Shown: positions 7,813-14,130 of the stretch, piece by piece | Layout of the letters: every line of letters begins with the position of its first letter | How positions within the stretch are numbered: the stretch's first letter is position 1 | DNA from: Elusimicrobiota bacterium | GTDB taxonomy: Bacteria; Elusimicrobiota; Elusimicrobia; UBA1565; UBA9628 | NCBI GenBank assembly: GCA_016207605.1 | Contig: JACQPJ010000008.1 | Span: 1-35,509, forward strand | DNA length: 35,509 bases | Direction: 5' to 3' | Position numbers and translations under genes: made by a program | Notes under the pieces: generated by a model | What the model saw: the letters and a program-made list of their open reading frames with translations, nothing else | Database searches by the model: none | What the model was told of the DNA's origin: nothing

Positions 7813-8621
7813 ACGCCCGTCAGGGGCGCGGGCCAAAGACTCACGGCGCGGATTTCGGCGCGAGCGCCGTCCGCGTCGAGGATCGCGCCGGACGCGGAAT
7901 CTTCGAGACGGACCATCCCCAGGCCGATGGGACCCGCGACGCTGGTGACCTTGCCGGTTTCCCGGCCGCCTTTCCCGAGGACCGCGCCGACGGTCGGCGC
8001 GCGCTCGGAAAAACGCAGGCCGACTAAAATCCGGTTGACGTGGCCGACGCGGACCAGGCGGGAGACTGTTTCCTGGCCCATGTAGCAGCCCTTGTCCATG
8101 CTGATGGCCGCCTCCTGGCGCGCCTCCAGCGGCAAGGTCTGCTCATCCATGTCCGCGCCGAACCATGGGAAGCCCGCCGCGACGCGCAAGGCGTGAAATT
8201 CCTCGAAAGGCATGGACGCGACATGGGGCGGCAGAGCCTCGTCCAGGAGAAGGCGCGCCGGCTCAGCAAGCCGCGGCCAAGGCAGGCCGCCGTCAAAGCC
8301 CTCACCGATGATGAGAAAAGCGCGCGGATGGAGGCGCTCGAAGCTGGACTTGGACAGCATGATCTTTTTCTCGAACGCGCGCTGGAAGCCCGCGGCCGCG
8401 GCGGGACGAGTCACGGCCAGGATTGCGTCGGACGCTTTTTCATATAGCTCGCAGTCGGCGACCATCAAGCCCTTGGGCGTGAGCACACAGGAGGGAAGCA
8501 TCGCGCCGGGTCGCAGAGCCTTCATGTCCGCCGTCATGAGCCCTTGGAGGAAGCTTTTTGCATCCAAACCGTGGAAGCGGAAAAAGCCCCAGTCCGAGAT
8601 GTCGAGCATTCGCGAAACCAC
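7809..8621 (-). CDS. ygfZ: YgfZ/GcvT-like folate-binding protein
   Basis: Tetrahydrofolate-binding protein of the GcvT fold. YgfZ (IBA57 family) supports maturation or repair of certain Fe-S enzymes, such as the methylthiolating radical SAM enzymes. It has 270 aa. The hallmark K-G-C-Y-x-G-Q-E appears as KGCYMGQET at about residues 178-186. The N-terminal domain contains GLMTADMKAL, and the C-terminal beta-barrel contains GKVTSVAGPIGLGMVRLE. Two starts are possible: GTG at 8621 and ATG at 8609 (MLDISDWG). I take the GTG because TAAAAT lies 5 nt upstream, as in other apparently leaderless genes here; the ATG is almost as likely. The stop codon TAG is the start of repeat copy A. Confidence 0.88.
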   Translation of the reverse strand: MVSRMLDISDWGFFRFHGLDAKSFLQGLMTADMKALRPGAMLPSCVLTPKGLMVADCELYEKASDAILAVTRPAAAAGFQRAFEKKIMLSKSSFERLHPRAFLIIGEGFDGGLPWPRLAEPARLLLDEALPPHVASMPFEEFHALRVAAGFPWFGADMDEQTLPLEARQEAAISMDKGCYMGQETVSRLVRVGHVNRILVGLRFSERAPTVGAVLGKGGRETGKVTSVAGPIGLGMVRLEDSASGAILDADGARAEIRAVSLWPAPLTGV

Positions 8622-8626
8622 AGCCT

Positions 8627-8632
8627 ATTTTA
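8627..8632 (-). promoter_or_regulatory. -10 box of ygfZ
   Basis: TAAAAT on the minus strand matches the -10 consensus at 5 of 6 positions and lies 5 nt before the GTG start, again fitting a leaderless transcript. No good -35 is visible. Confidence 0.4.
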
Positions 8633-8641
8633 CGAATTTCA

Positions 8642-8647
8642 TACAAT
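8642..8647 (+). promoter_or_regulatory. Possible -10 box of the zeta-like gene
   Basis: TACAAT (5 of 6 consensus) lies 10 nt before the ATG at 8658, and AAGG (8649-8653 region) could serve as a Shine-Dalgarno. No -35 is recognised. The divergent ygfZ -10 box lies 10 bp away. Confidence 0.35.
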
Positions 8648-8657
8648 CAAGGCGCTG

Positions 8658-9233
8658 ATGAAAACTCCGGAATTATTCGTCATCGCAGGGCCTAACGGCG
8701 CGGGAAAGACGACGTTCGCGCGGGAGTATCTCCCCTATTTCGCCAAGTGTCATGAGTTCGTGAACGCCGACTTGATCGCGGGCGGCCTTTCGCCGTTCTC
8801 GCCCGGCGCGGCCGCCCTGGAAGCGGGACGCATCATGCTGCGGAAGATCGATGAGTTGTCCGCGCAGCGCCACACCTTCGCGTTCGAGACCACGCTTTCG
8901 GGCAGAAGCTATCTGGCGCTTTTCAAAAGACTACGCGCGAACGGCTACAAGATTCATCTTATTTTTCTCTGGCTGCCTCACGTCGATATTGCAATCCAGC
9001 GGGTAAAAGACCGCGTTCGCCGCGGGGGACATTCGGTTCCGGAACAGGATATACGCCGGCGGTTCGACCGCGGGATAAAAAACTTGCTGCAAGAATACTC
9101 TCAAGTTATGGACACATGGGGCATCCTTGACAACTCAGGCAGCGTTCCGCAACTGATAGTTCAGGGGCAAAGCGGGCGTCTGGTCATCTTCGATATTCCC
9201 TTGTTCCGCCAAATTCAGGAGAACGCACAATGA
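8658..9233 (+). CDS. Zeta-toxin-like P-loop kinase (putative toxin)
   Basis: A 191-aa P-loop NTPase related to the zeta/PezT fold, whose known members phosphorylate UDP-GlcNAc or other small metabolites. The Walker A is GPNGAGKTT (residues 11-19). It is followed by FVNADLIAGGLSPF and FETTLSG, the zeta-type NAD-x-IA and ExT blocks, and by an Arg-rich stretch (RVKDRVRRGGHSVP) matching the lid region. An open frame continues upstream to 8544, but ATG 8658 fits the domain start and has AAGG upstream. It overlaps the next small gene by 4 bp (ATGA), as in a toxin-antitoxin pair with the toxin first. Third codon positions are noticeably richer in A/T than in flanking genes, which suggests acquisition. 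Toxicity is inferred; a non-toxin kinase role remains possible. Confidence 0.75.
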   Translation: MKTPELFVIAGPNGAGKTTFAREYLPYFAKCHEFVNADLIAGGLSPFSPGAAALEAGRIMLRKIDELSAQRHTFAFETTLSGRSYLALFKRLRANGYKIHLIFLWLPHVDIAIQRVKDRVRRGGHSVPEQDIRRRFDRGIKNLLQEYSQVMDTWGILDNSGSVPQLIVQGQSGRLVIFDIPLFRQIQENAQ

Positions 9234-9415
9234 GAAATATAAAGCAAAAAGCCACCGGCGTCATGGCAAAGGCAGAGAAAGCCCTGAAAATCGCGGTGGC
9301 GAAAACGATCGAGGAGCACCGGCGCAAGGGCGATCCGATCGTGGTCTGGAAAAACGGCAAGGCCGTGTGGATTCCCGCGAGCAGGATTCCCAGGCCGAAA
9401 TCCGCCAAAGGGTGA
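9230..9415 (+). CDS. Small partner protein, putative antitoxin
   Basis: A 61-aa basic protein. The N-terminal half is a predicted amphipathic helix rich in Lys and Ala (residues about 4-32). The C-terminal half holds a short beta-like segment, GDPIVVWKNGKAVWIPA. From memory, small proteins with a pattern like hydrophobic-VVW-x-x-G-K-x-V-W-I-P often follow zeta-like AAA kinases; I cannot verify this without a search. The 4-bp overlap with the upstream kinase indicates co-translation. Function as an antitoxin is inferred from arrangement and size only. The stop lies 17 bp before fah, and the fah promoter motif sits in that gap. Confidence 0.65.
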   Translation: MRNIKQKATGVMAKAEKALKIAVAKTIEEHRRKGDPIVVWKNGKAVWIPASRIPRPKSAKG

Positions 9416-9417
9416 TT

Positions 9418-9426
9418 TGATAGGAT
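9418..9426 (+). promoter_or_regulatory. Extended -10 motif of the fah-hmgA operon
   Basis: TG-A-TAGGAT followed by GAGCCC and the ATG at 9433, so the hexamer is exactly 6 nt from the start. It is nearly identical to the era motif (TG-T-TAGGAT, also 6 nt) and the efp motif. It lies in the 17-bp gap after the putative antitoxin, so the degradation operon could be expressed independently of the toxin pair. Confidence 0.5.
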
Positions 9427-9432
9427 GAGCCC

Positions 9433-10449
9433 ATGAAGCTCGTCACGTTCGAGGTCGCCACCGCGCTGGGCCCGGTCGAGAGGCTGGGCGCTTTGCACGA
9501 TGGAAAGATCGCGGACCTTAACCTCGCCGCGGCGTTGCTCTACGGTGCCGAAAACCGCTCCAGACCTCGGGAACGAGCGGACTTCTTCGTGCCGGCCGAC
9601 ATGCTGGGGCTCCTGGATGGCGGCGAGGAGTCGCTGGCCGAGGCGCGGCGCGCGCTGGAGAAGCTCAAGGGAGAACCGACGGGGCCGCGCGGGGAGCGCG
9701 TCATCTGGAAGGAGGGCGAGGCCAGGCTCAAGGCTCCCCTCCCCCGCCCCCGCTCGCTGCGCGACTTCTTCGCCTTCGAGGACCACGCCAAGGCCGGGGC
9801 CAAGCGCCGCGGCGAGGCCGTGGCGCCGGAGTGGTACGAGCAGCCGGTCTACTACAAGCAGAACCCCCGCGAGATCGTGGGGCCGGGCGAGACCATCCCC
9901 TGGCCAGACTACACCCGCAAGCTCGACTTCGAGTTCGAGGTCTGCGCGGTCACGGGCAGGCCCGGCCGGGACATCCCCGTCGCCGATGCGGCGCGGCATA
10001 TTGCCGGCTACTGCGTCCTCAACGATTGCTCGGCGCGCGACATACAGAAAAACGAGATGCTCTGCCGCATGGGGCCGGCCAAGGCCAAGGACTTCGCCAC
10101 CGCGCTGGGCCCCTGGCTGGTCACGGCCGACGAATGGGACGGCCGCGCGCCGGAGATGGTCGTGCGCGTCAACGGCGAGGAGTGGAGCCGCTCCAAGGGC
10201 TCCCAGCCCTACTGGTCCTTTCCCGTCATGCTCTCGCACGTCTCCCAGGGCGAGAGCGTGCTCCCCGGCGAGATACTGGGCTCGGGCACCTTCCACACCG
10301 GCTGCGGCCTGGACCTGGACCGCTGGCTCAAGCCCGGCGACGTCCTCGAACTCGACGCCGGACCGCTGGGCGTCCTTAAAAACATCGTGGGAACCCCGAA
10401 GGGACAGGTGCGGCTAAAATATAACCGCGACGGGAGCTACGCCCCATGA
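9433..10449 (+). CDS. Fumarylacetoacetate hydrolase family protein
   Basis: Cytosolic hydrolase of the FAH fold, 338 aa. It probably cleaves fumarylacetoacetate to fumarate and acetoacetate, the last step of homogentisate degradation. Metal-binding residues are visible as the E-x-E pair in LDFEFEV (Glu167 and Glu169) and Asp198 in VLNDCSARD, matching the Glu-Glu-Asp set of characterised FAH enzymes. The block YYKQNPREIVGPGETIPWP and the closing GDVLELDAGPLG are typical of the family. The next gene starts within its stop (ATGA) and encodes homogentisate dioxygenase, which strongly supports the role. No maleylacetoacetate isomerase is present in the window, so the isomer handled in vivo is not settled. 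Confidence 0.88.
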   Translation: MKLVTFEVATALGPVERLGALHDGKIADLNLAAALLYGAENRSRPRERADFFVPADMLGLLDGGEESLAEARRALEKLKGEPTGPRGERVIWKEGEARLKAPLPRPRSLRDFFAFEDHAKAGAKRRGEAVAPEWYEQPVYYKQNPREIVGPGETIPWPDYTRKLDFEFEVCAVTGRPGRDIPVADAARHIAGYCVLNDCSARDIQKNEMLCRMGPAKAKDFATALGPWLVTADEWDGRAPEMVVRVNGEEWSRSKGSQPYWSFPVMLSHVSQGESVLPGEILGSGTFHTGCGLDLDRWLKPGDVLELDAGPLGVLKNIVGTPKGQVRLKYNRDGSYAP

Positions 10450-11669
10450 GCGTCGTGCTGACCCGCGGCCGCGTGCCGCGCACTCCGCACACCGAGTTCT
10501 ACTCCGAGCCCGGCGTTCTGGCCCTGGAGGAGATCCACGGCTCCGCGGGCTTCAGCGGCGCGTGGTCGCGCAAGTACCACTACCGCAAGTACCCGACCCA
10601 GCAGGTCCAGCCGCCGCACAAGCTGACCCTCGACCTGCGCCCCCAGCCCCTGCCTCCCATGCCCCTCCAGCCCTGGCACCTGCGCACGGGACGGCTCAAG
10701 GCCCACGGCGACGCCGTCAGCGGCCGCGTACCCCTGCTCTACGGGACAGAGACCTTCCTCTCGGCGGCGCGCTTCGAGAAGTCCTGTCCCGCGGATCGAT
10801 TCTTCCGGAACGGAGACGGCCACGAACTCTGGTTCGTGCAGGAAGGCCGCGGGCTTCTGGCCTCCGAGTACGGCGTGCTCCCCTTCCGCAAGGGCCACTA
10901 CGTCGCCATCCCCAAGGGCACGACCTACCGCGTCGAACTGGAGAGCGAGGAAGCCTGGCTGTTGATCGTGGAATCTCGCCGCCCCATCTCCTTCGCGCCG
11001 CAATACCTCAACGCCTCGGGCCAGGCCACGCTGATGGCGCCGGTGGTGGAGACCGAGGTCTCGACTCCGGAGTTCCGCCCCCCGCGCGACGAGGAGGGGC
11101 TCTTTCGCGTCTGGACCAAGCACGGCGGGGGCTTCGTGACCGAGCTTTTCCTGGGCCATCATCCCTTCGACCTTACCGGCTGGGAGGGCGCGCTCTACCC
11201 CTATGCCTTCCACAGCGACGACCACCACCCGCTCGCGCGCGAGATCCACACCGCCCCGCCCGTGCGCCAGACCTTCCAGTCCGGAATCGCGCCGCACAAC
11301 GGCTTCGCCCTGTGCACCTTTAAGGGCCAGATCGAGGGCTGGCATCCGCGCGACGTGCCCGCGCCCTACGCGCACCTCAACGCCGACTCCGATGAGGCCA
11401 TGTTCTTCTCCAACACCAGCTACGGCGCGCGCAAGGGCTTGGTCGAGCCCGGCTCGCTGACCTTGCATCCGGGCTCCCTGCCCCACTCGCCGCACGGCTT
11501 GGCCGCCAAGCGCTCCTTCGCCGAGCGCGGCAAGCTCTCCGACTACCTGGCCGTCATGCTCGACACCTTCTACGAGCCCCTCTCCGTGTCCCGCCAGGCC
11601 CTGGCCGTCGCCGACAAGGACTATCCCCTGAGCTGGAACCGCGACGCCCAGGGGATATCCGGAGCCTAG
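10446..11669 (+). CDS. hmgA: Homogentisate 1,2-dioxygenase
   Basis: Non-haem Fe(II) cupin enzyme that opens the aromatic ring of homogentisate with O2 to give maleylacetoacetate. At 407 aa it is of the shorter bacterial type. The N-terminus has the family pattern from RTPHTEFYSEPGVLALEEIHG. The catalytic cupin retains likely iron ligands His310 and Glu317 in YAHLNADSDEAMFF and His341 in LTLHPGSLPHSPHG. It overlaps fah by 4 bp and is followed by a flavin reductase-like gene and an HPPD-like gene, a complete ring-cleavage set. The stop TAG at 11667-11669 belongs to a partial copy of the 60-bp repeat. Confidence 0.9.
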   Translation: MSVVLTRGRVPRTPHTEFYSEPGVLALEEIHGSAGFSGAWSRKYHYRKYPTQQVQPPHKLTLDLRPQPLPPMPLQPWHLRTGRLKAHGDAVSGRVPLLYGTETFLSAARFEKSCPADRFFRNGDGHELWFVQEGRGLLASEYGVLPFRKGHYVAIPKGTTYRVELESEEAWLLIVESRRPISFAPQYLNASGQATLMAPVVETEVSTPEFRPPRDEEGLFRVWTKHGGGFVTELFLGHHPFDLTGWEGALYPYAFHSDDHHPLAREIHTAPPVRQTFQSGIAPHNGFALCTFKGQIEGWHPRDVPAPYAHLNADSDEAMFFSNTSYGARKGLVEPGSLTLHPGSLPHSPHGLAAKRSFAERGKLSDYLAVMLDTFYEPLSVSRQALAVADKDYPLSWNRDAQGISGA

Positions 11670-11688
11670 ATGCTATGAGCCCTTCCTT
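11666..11688 (+). repeat. Partial copy C of the CTAG-bounded repeat
   Basis: The 23 bases CTAGATGCTATGAGCC through TTCCTT match the first part of copies A and B in the sense direction. As in those copies, the TAG at bases 2-4 is the stop codon of the upstream gene (hmgA). The rest of the element is missing; the next start codon, ATG 11689, follows at once. Confidence 0.7.
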
Positions 11689-12297
11689 ATGGACATAGAC
11701 CCCGAGTCCCTGCCCGTCCGCGAGCGCTATAACCTCCTCATCGCCAGCATCCTGCCGCGCCCCATCGCCTGGGTCTCGACGATCTCGCCGGAGGGCGTGA
11801 CGAACCTGGCACCCTTCTCGTTCTTCACCGGCATCACGGCCAGCCCGATGTCCGTGTGCTTCGCGCCGGTCAACGACCGCAACGGCCGCCGCAAGGACAC
11901 CCTCCTCAACATCGAGGCCGTGCGCCAATTCGTGGTCAACATGGCGACCGCGGCCAACGCGGCGAAGATGAACCAGACCTCCGCGCCCTACCCCTACGGC
12001 GTCAGCGAGTTCGAGAAGGCGGGACTCACCCCCGTGCCCTCCTCGGCCGTCAAGCCGCCGCGCGTGGCGGAGAGCCCGCTGTCGCTGGAGTGCGAGCTCC
12101 TCCAGATCGTGCGGCTCTCCGAGGGCGCGCTGGGCGGCAACCTAGTCATCGGCAAGGTCGTGCGCTTTCACTGCGCCGACGCGCTCTGGAACGGCGGCCA
12201 CCTCCGCCACCAGGACCTCAAGCCCGTCGGCCGCATGGAGGGCTCCTGGTACAGCCGCGTCAGCGACGACTTCGAACTGCCCCGCCCGGAGGCCTAA
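11689..12297 (+). CDS. Flavin reductase-like FMN-binding protein
   Basis: A 202-aa protein of the split-barrel flavin reductase family (DIM6/NtaB, FMN-binding). It begins with the family pattern YNLLIASILPRPIAWVST, followed by NLAPFSFFTGITASPM and, further on, FVVNMAT. Family members reduce FMN with NAD(P)H for partner oxygenases or use bound FMN in other redox reactions. It lies between hmgA and the hppD-like gene in the tyrosine degradation operon, but neither known dioxygenase needs reduced flavin, so its task here is open; it may serve an unlinked hydroxylase. It starts 19 bp after hmgA, just beyond a partial repeat copy. Confidence 0.85.
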   Translation: MDIDPESLPVRERYNLLIASILPRPIAWVSTISPEGVTNLAPFSFFTGITASPMSVCFAPVNDRNGRRKDTLLNIEAVRQFVVNMATAANAAKMNQTSAPYPYGVSEFEKAGLTPVPSSAVKPPRVAESPLSLECELLQIVRLSEGALGGNLVIGKVVRFHCADALWNGGHLRHQDLKPVGRMEGSWYSRVSDDFELPRPEA

Positions 12298-12302
12298 ACG
12301 CC

Positions 12303-13076
12303 ATGAAGAAGCAGCCCTTCCACAACTTCGTCGTCGACCACATGACCTTCCTGGTCGAGCCCGGGCTCTACAAGACCACCTACGCCCTGTTCAAGCTCGT
12401 GCTCGGCGTGGGGCCCGCGGACGTCATCTACGAGAAGCGCCGCCCCTTGCCCGGCGGCAAGCAGGTCTCCATGACCTTCGCCGCGCGCGTCGGCCGGGAC
12501 AAGGACGGCCGCGTGCCCAACCAGGCCATCATCGCCGTGGTCCAGCCCTCGGAGCCCAAGGAGCAGAGCTCGCACGTGCGGACGATGCTCGCTAACCGCG
12601 GCGGCGGCTGCCTCTGGCAGCACATCGCCCTGCGCACGCCCGACCTGATCGGCTTCCACCAATACGCCCGCGAGCGCGGCGTCAACTTCATCACGCCCAT
12701 CCTCAAGGACGCCGACGAGGACTTGATCCAGGTCTTCTCCGGAGAGTGGATGCTGCCCGGAGGCAGCCCCACGGCCGTCTTCTTCGAGTTCGTCCAGCGC
12801 GATCCCAGCCCCGCCCTCCTCAAGCAGATCGAGTCCGGCGCCAACCGCCAGGCCTGGTTTCGCGACAAGACCTTCCTCGGTCTCTACGGCGAGAAGGAGA
12901 ACGAGTACCGCGGCGGCAGGATCACGCCCTTCATCGACGATGCCCTGCACCGCCGGATGGCCGAAATCCTGGAGCCTTACCAGCTGTGGGAGATTGATGA
13001 CGCGGTTCTAAACAAAGCGGAAGCCGCGATGCTGGAATACGGCGCCGCGCGCAAACCCCAACTCAGTCCAGGGTAA
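12303..13076 (+). CDS. Single-domain 4-hydroxyphenylpyruvate dioxygenase-like protein
   Basis: A 257-aa protein matching only the C-terminal catalytic half of HPPD, which normally has two VOC-fold domains and about 350-390 residues. The three Fe(II) ligands are present: His13 (VVDHMTFLV), His107 (WQHIALRT) and Glu162 (PTAVFFEFVQR). The C-terminal gating helix region is recognisable (FLGLYGEKENEY). HPPD converts 4-hydroxyphenylpyruvate to homogentisate, the substrate of HmgA encoded two genes upstream. The ATG at 12303 has a strong Shine-Dalgarno GGAGG at 12288-12292, and the preceding stop lies 5 bp upstream, so no N-terminal domain has been missed within the gene. Another VOC dioxygenase substrate is possible, but the context favours HPPD. 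Confidence 0.82.
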   Translation: MKKQPFHNFVVDHMTFLVEPGLYKTTYALFKLVLGVGPADVIYEKRRPLPGGKQVSMTFAARVGRDKDGRVPNQAIIAVVQPSEPKEQSSHVRTMLANRGGGCLWQHIALRTPDLIGFHQYARERGVNFITPILKDADEDLIQVFSGEWMLPGGSPTAVFFEFVQRDPSPALLKQIESGANRQAWFRDKTFLGLYGEKENEYRGGRITPFIDDALHRRMAEILEPYQLWEIDDAVLNKAEAAMLEYGAARKPQLSPG

Positions 13077-13089
13077 GCCCGCCCGCTGC

Positions 13090-14061
13090 TTAGGGGGATC
13101 CCCCGCGATGGATCAGGAAGCTTGGCACCCGTTTTAAAAGAAAATAGTCGCAAGGAGTATGTTGGATGCCCACAAACTCATTATATTGGTTGTCATGGCT
13201 CAGATAATAATCCTGGCGAATCAATCCATCCACCTCTTCGTCAAAGACGATCTCGCTTGAATCGCGCCCTCGAAAATCATGCGCCAGTTTCGTCGCGTCA
13301 TCAGACGAGTAATGATTGGCCCATCCTTTTTGCAAATTAAAGAAGAAGTTTCCTCCAGATGCCTTGAAACCAAGAATGCCGTCCTTGAGCGCCGCTCCTT
13401 CGATTTTCTCCATGAACCCTGATTGCACCTTAAATGCCGACTGAGTGCCTGCATCCGTTCTACGAGGCTGGTCGACGGAACCAAAAAACAGCGCATAATC
13501 GCCCCGGTAGGCCGTTCCCTCACTCGTGAACGTCTTGTCCGTGCGTCCCCAGAGAGCCACAAAGCCGGGATAATCCTTATCCATAAAGTAGGAAGGGCCT
13601 TTCGTCTTTAGATCAACCCCATAATACATGACCTCCCATTTTCCACCTGATTGAGCCTTCACCACGTACTGCGACCATTCATCCTTGTAGGGAATCGGCG
13701 AGAACCGCAGGACTTCATAATGAGGGCATTTAAGTTCCAACGCTAATGGGTTGCGATTGGTCTTGATTTCCCTGATGACCGCCGGCGCGCGCGAATTCCC
13801 GTTCCCGGGCAAAATCAAGCGGTCGGGCAATGCCTGTTTGACCAAGGGCGTGAAATCCAGAAGATACCTGCTCCCGTCAAACCCCCAGGAGTAGACTGGA
13901 GCTTCTGGGCTGCCTCCCACAATGAGCAGCAAATGCTCCCCGCTTCTATCGCCCATTCTCTTTTCTACCGGAATGTCGTACACGTAAGCCCCCGGCATGA
14001 GGGCTTCGGCATAACGCGATATCCCTAAAAAAATCAGCGCCCCAACCGCAATTTTATGCAT
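13090..14061 (-). CDS. Exported protein of unknown function
   Basis: I do not recognise this 323-aa protein. It starts with a Sec signal peptide: MHKIAVGALIFLGIS, then a likely cleavage near AEA (about residue 21). The mature part is rich in aromatic residues, Gly and Asp, has no membrane segment, and looks like a beta-rich secreted or periplasmic protein (for example HLLLIVGGSPEAPVYSWGFD). The ATG at 14061 is chosen over the longer frame start at 14109 because the signal peptide starts there, a purine-rich AAGAAGAAGG precedes it, and a canonical promoter lies just upstream. Base composition is clearly more A/T-rich than the flanking genes, suggesting recent transfer. It converges on the HPPD-like gene with a 13-bp gap and ends with the palindrome GGGGGATCCCCC (13093-13104). 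Confidence 0.8.
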   Translation of the reverse strand: MHKIAVGALIFLGISRYAEALMPGAYVYDIPVEKRMGDRSGEHLLLIVGGSPEAPVYSWGFDGSRYLLDFTPLVKQALPDRLILPGNGNSRAPAVIREIKTNRNPLALELKCPHYEVLRFSPIPYKDEWSQYVVKAQSGGKWEVMYYGVDLKTKGPSYFMDKDYPGFVALWGRTDKTFTSEGTAYRGDYALFFGSVDQPRRTDAGTQSAFKVQSGFMEKIEGAALKDGILGFKASGGNFFFNLQKGWANHYSSDDATKLAHDFRGRDSSEIVFDEEVDGLIRQDYYLSHDNQYNEFVGIQHTPCDYFLLKRVPSFLIHRGGSP

Positions 14062-14080
14062 GGCCTTCTTCTTCCCGGAG

Positions 14081-14109
14081 AGGATATGAGGGAATGCCGG
14101 ACTTGTCAA
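14081..14109 (-). promoter_or_regulatory. Canonical sigma-70-type promoter of the exported orphan gene
   Basis: On the minus strand a perfect TTGACA (14104-14109) is followed by a 17-bp spacer and TATCCT (14081-14086). The predicted transcription start is near 14074, leaving a leader of about 12 nt with a Shine-Dalgarno-like AAGAAGG. This contrasts with the leaderless-type motifs of the core genes. Confidence 0.75.
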
Positions 14110-14130
14110 TGGAAAAACTCGCGCTTTGCT

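Noticed and set aside
13093-13104. GGGGGATCCCCC as a bidirectional terminator
   Set aside because: The palindrome is coding (last codons of the exported gene), leaves no proper loop and lacks T-runs.
14110-14130. Terminator after valS
   Set aside because: A short T-run is present, but I cannot form a stem longer than a few pairs before it.
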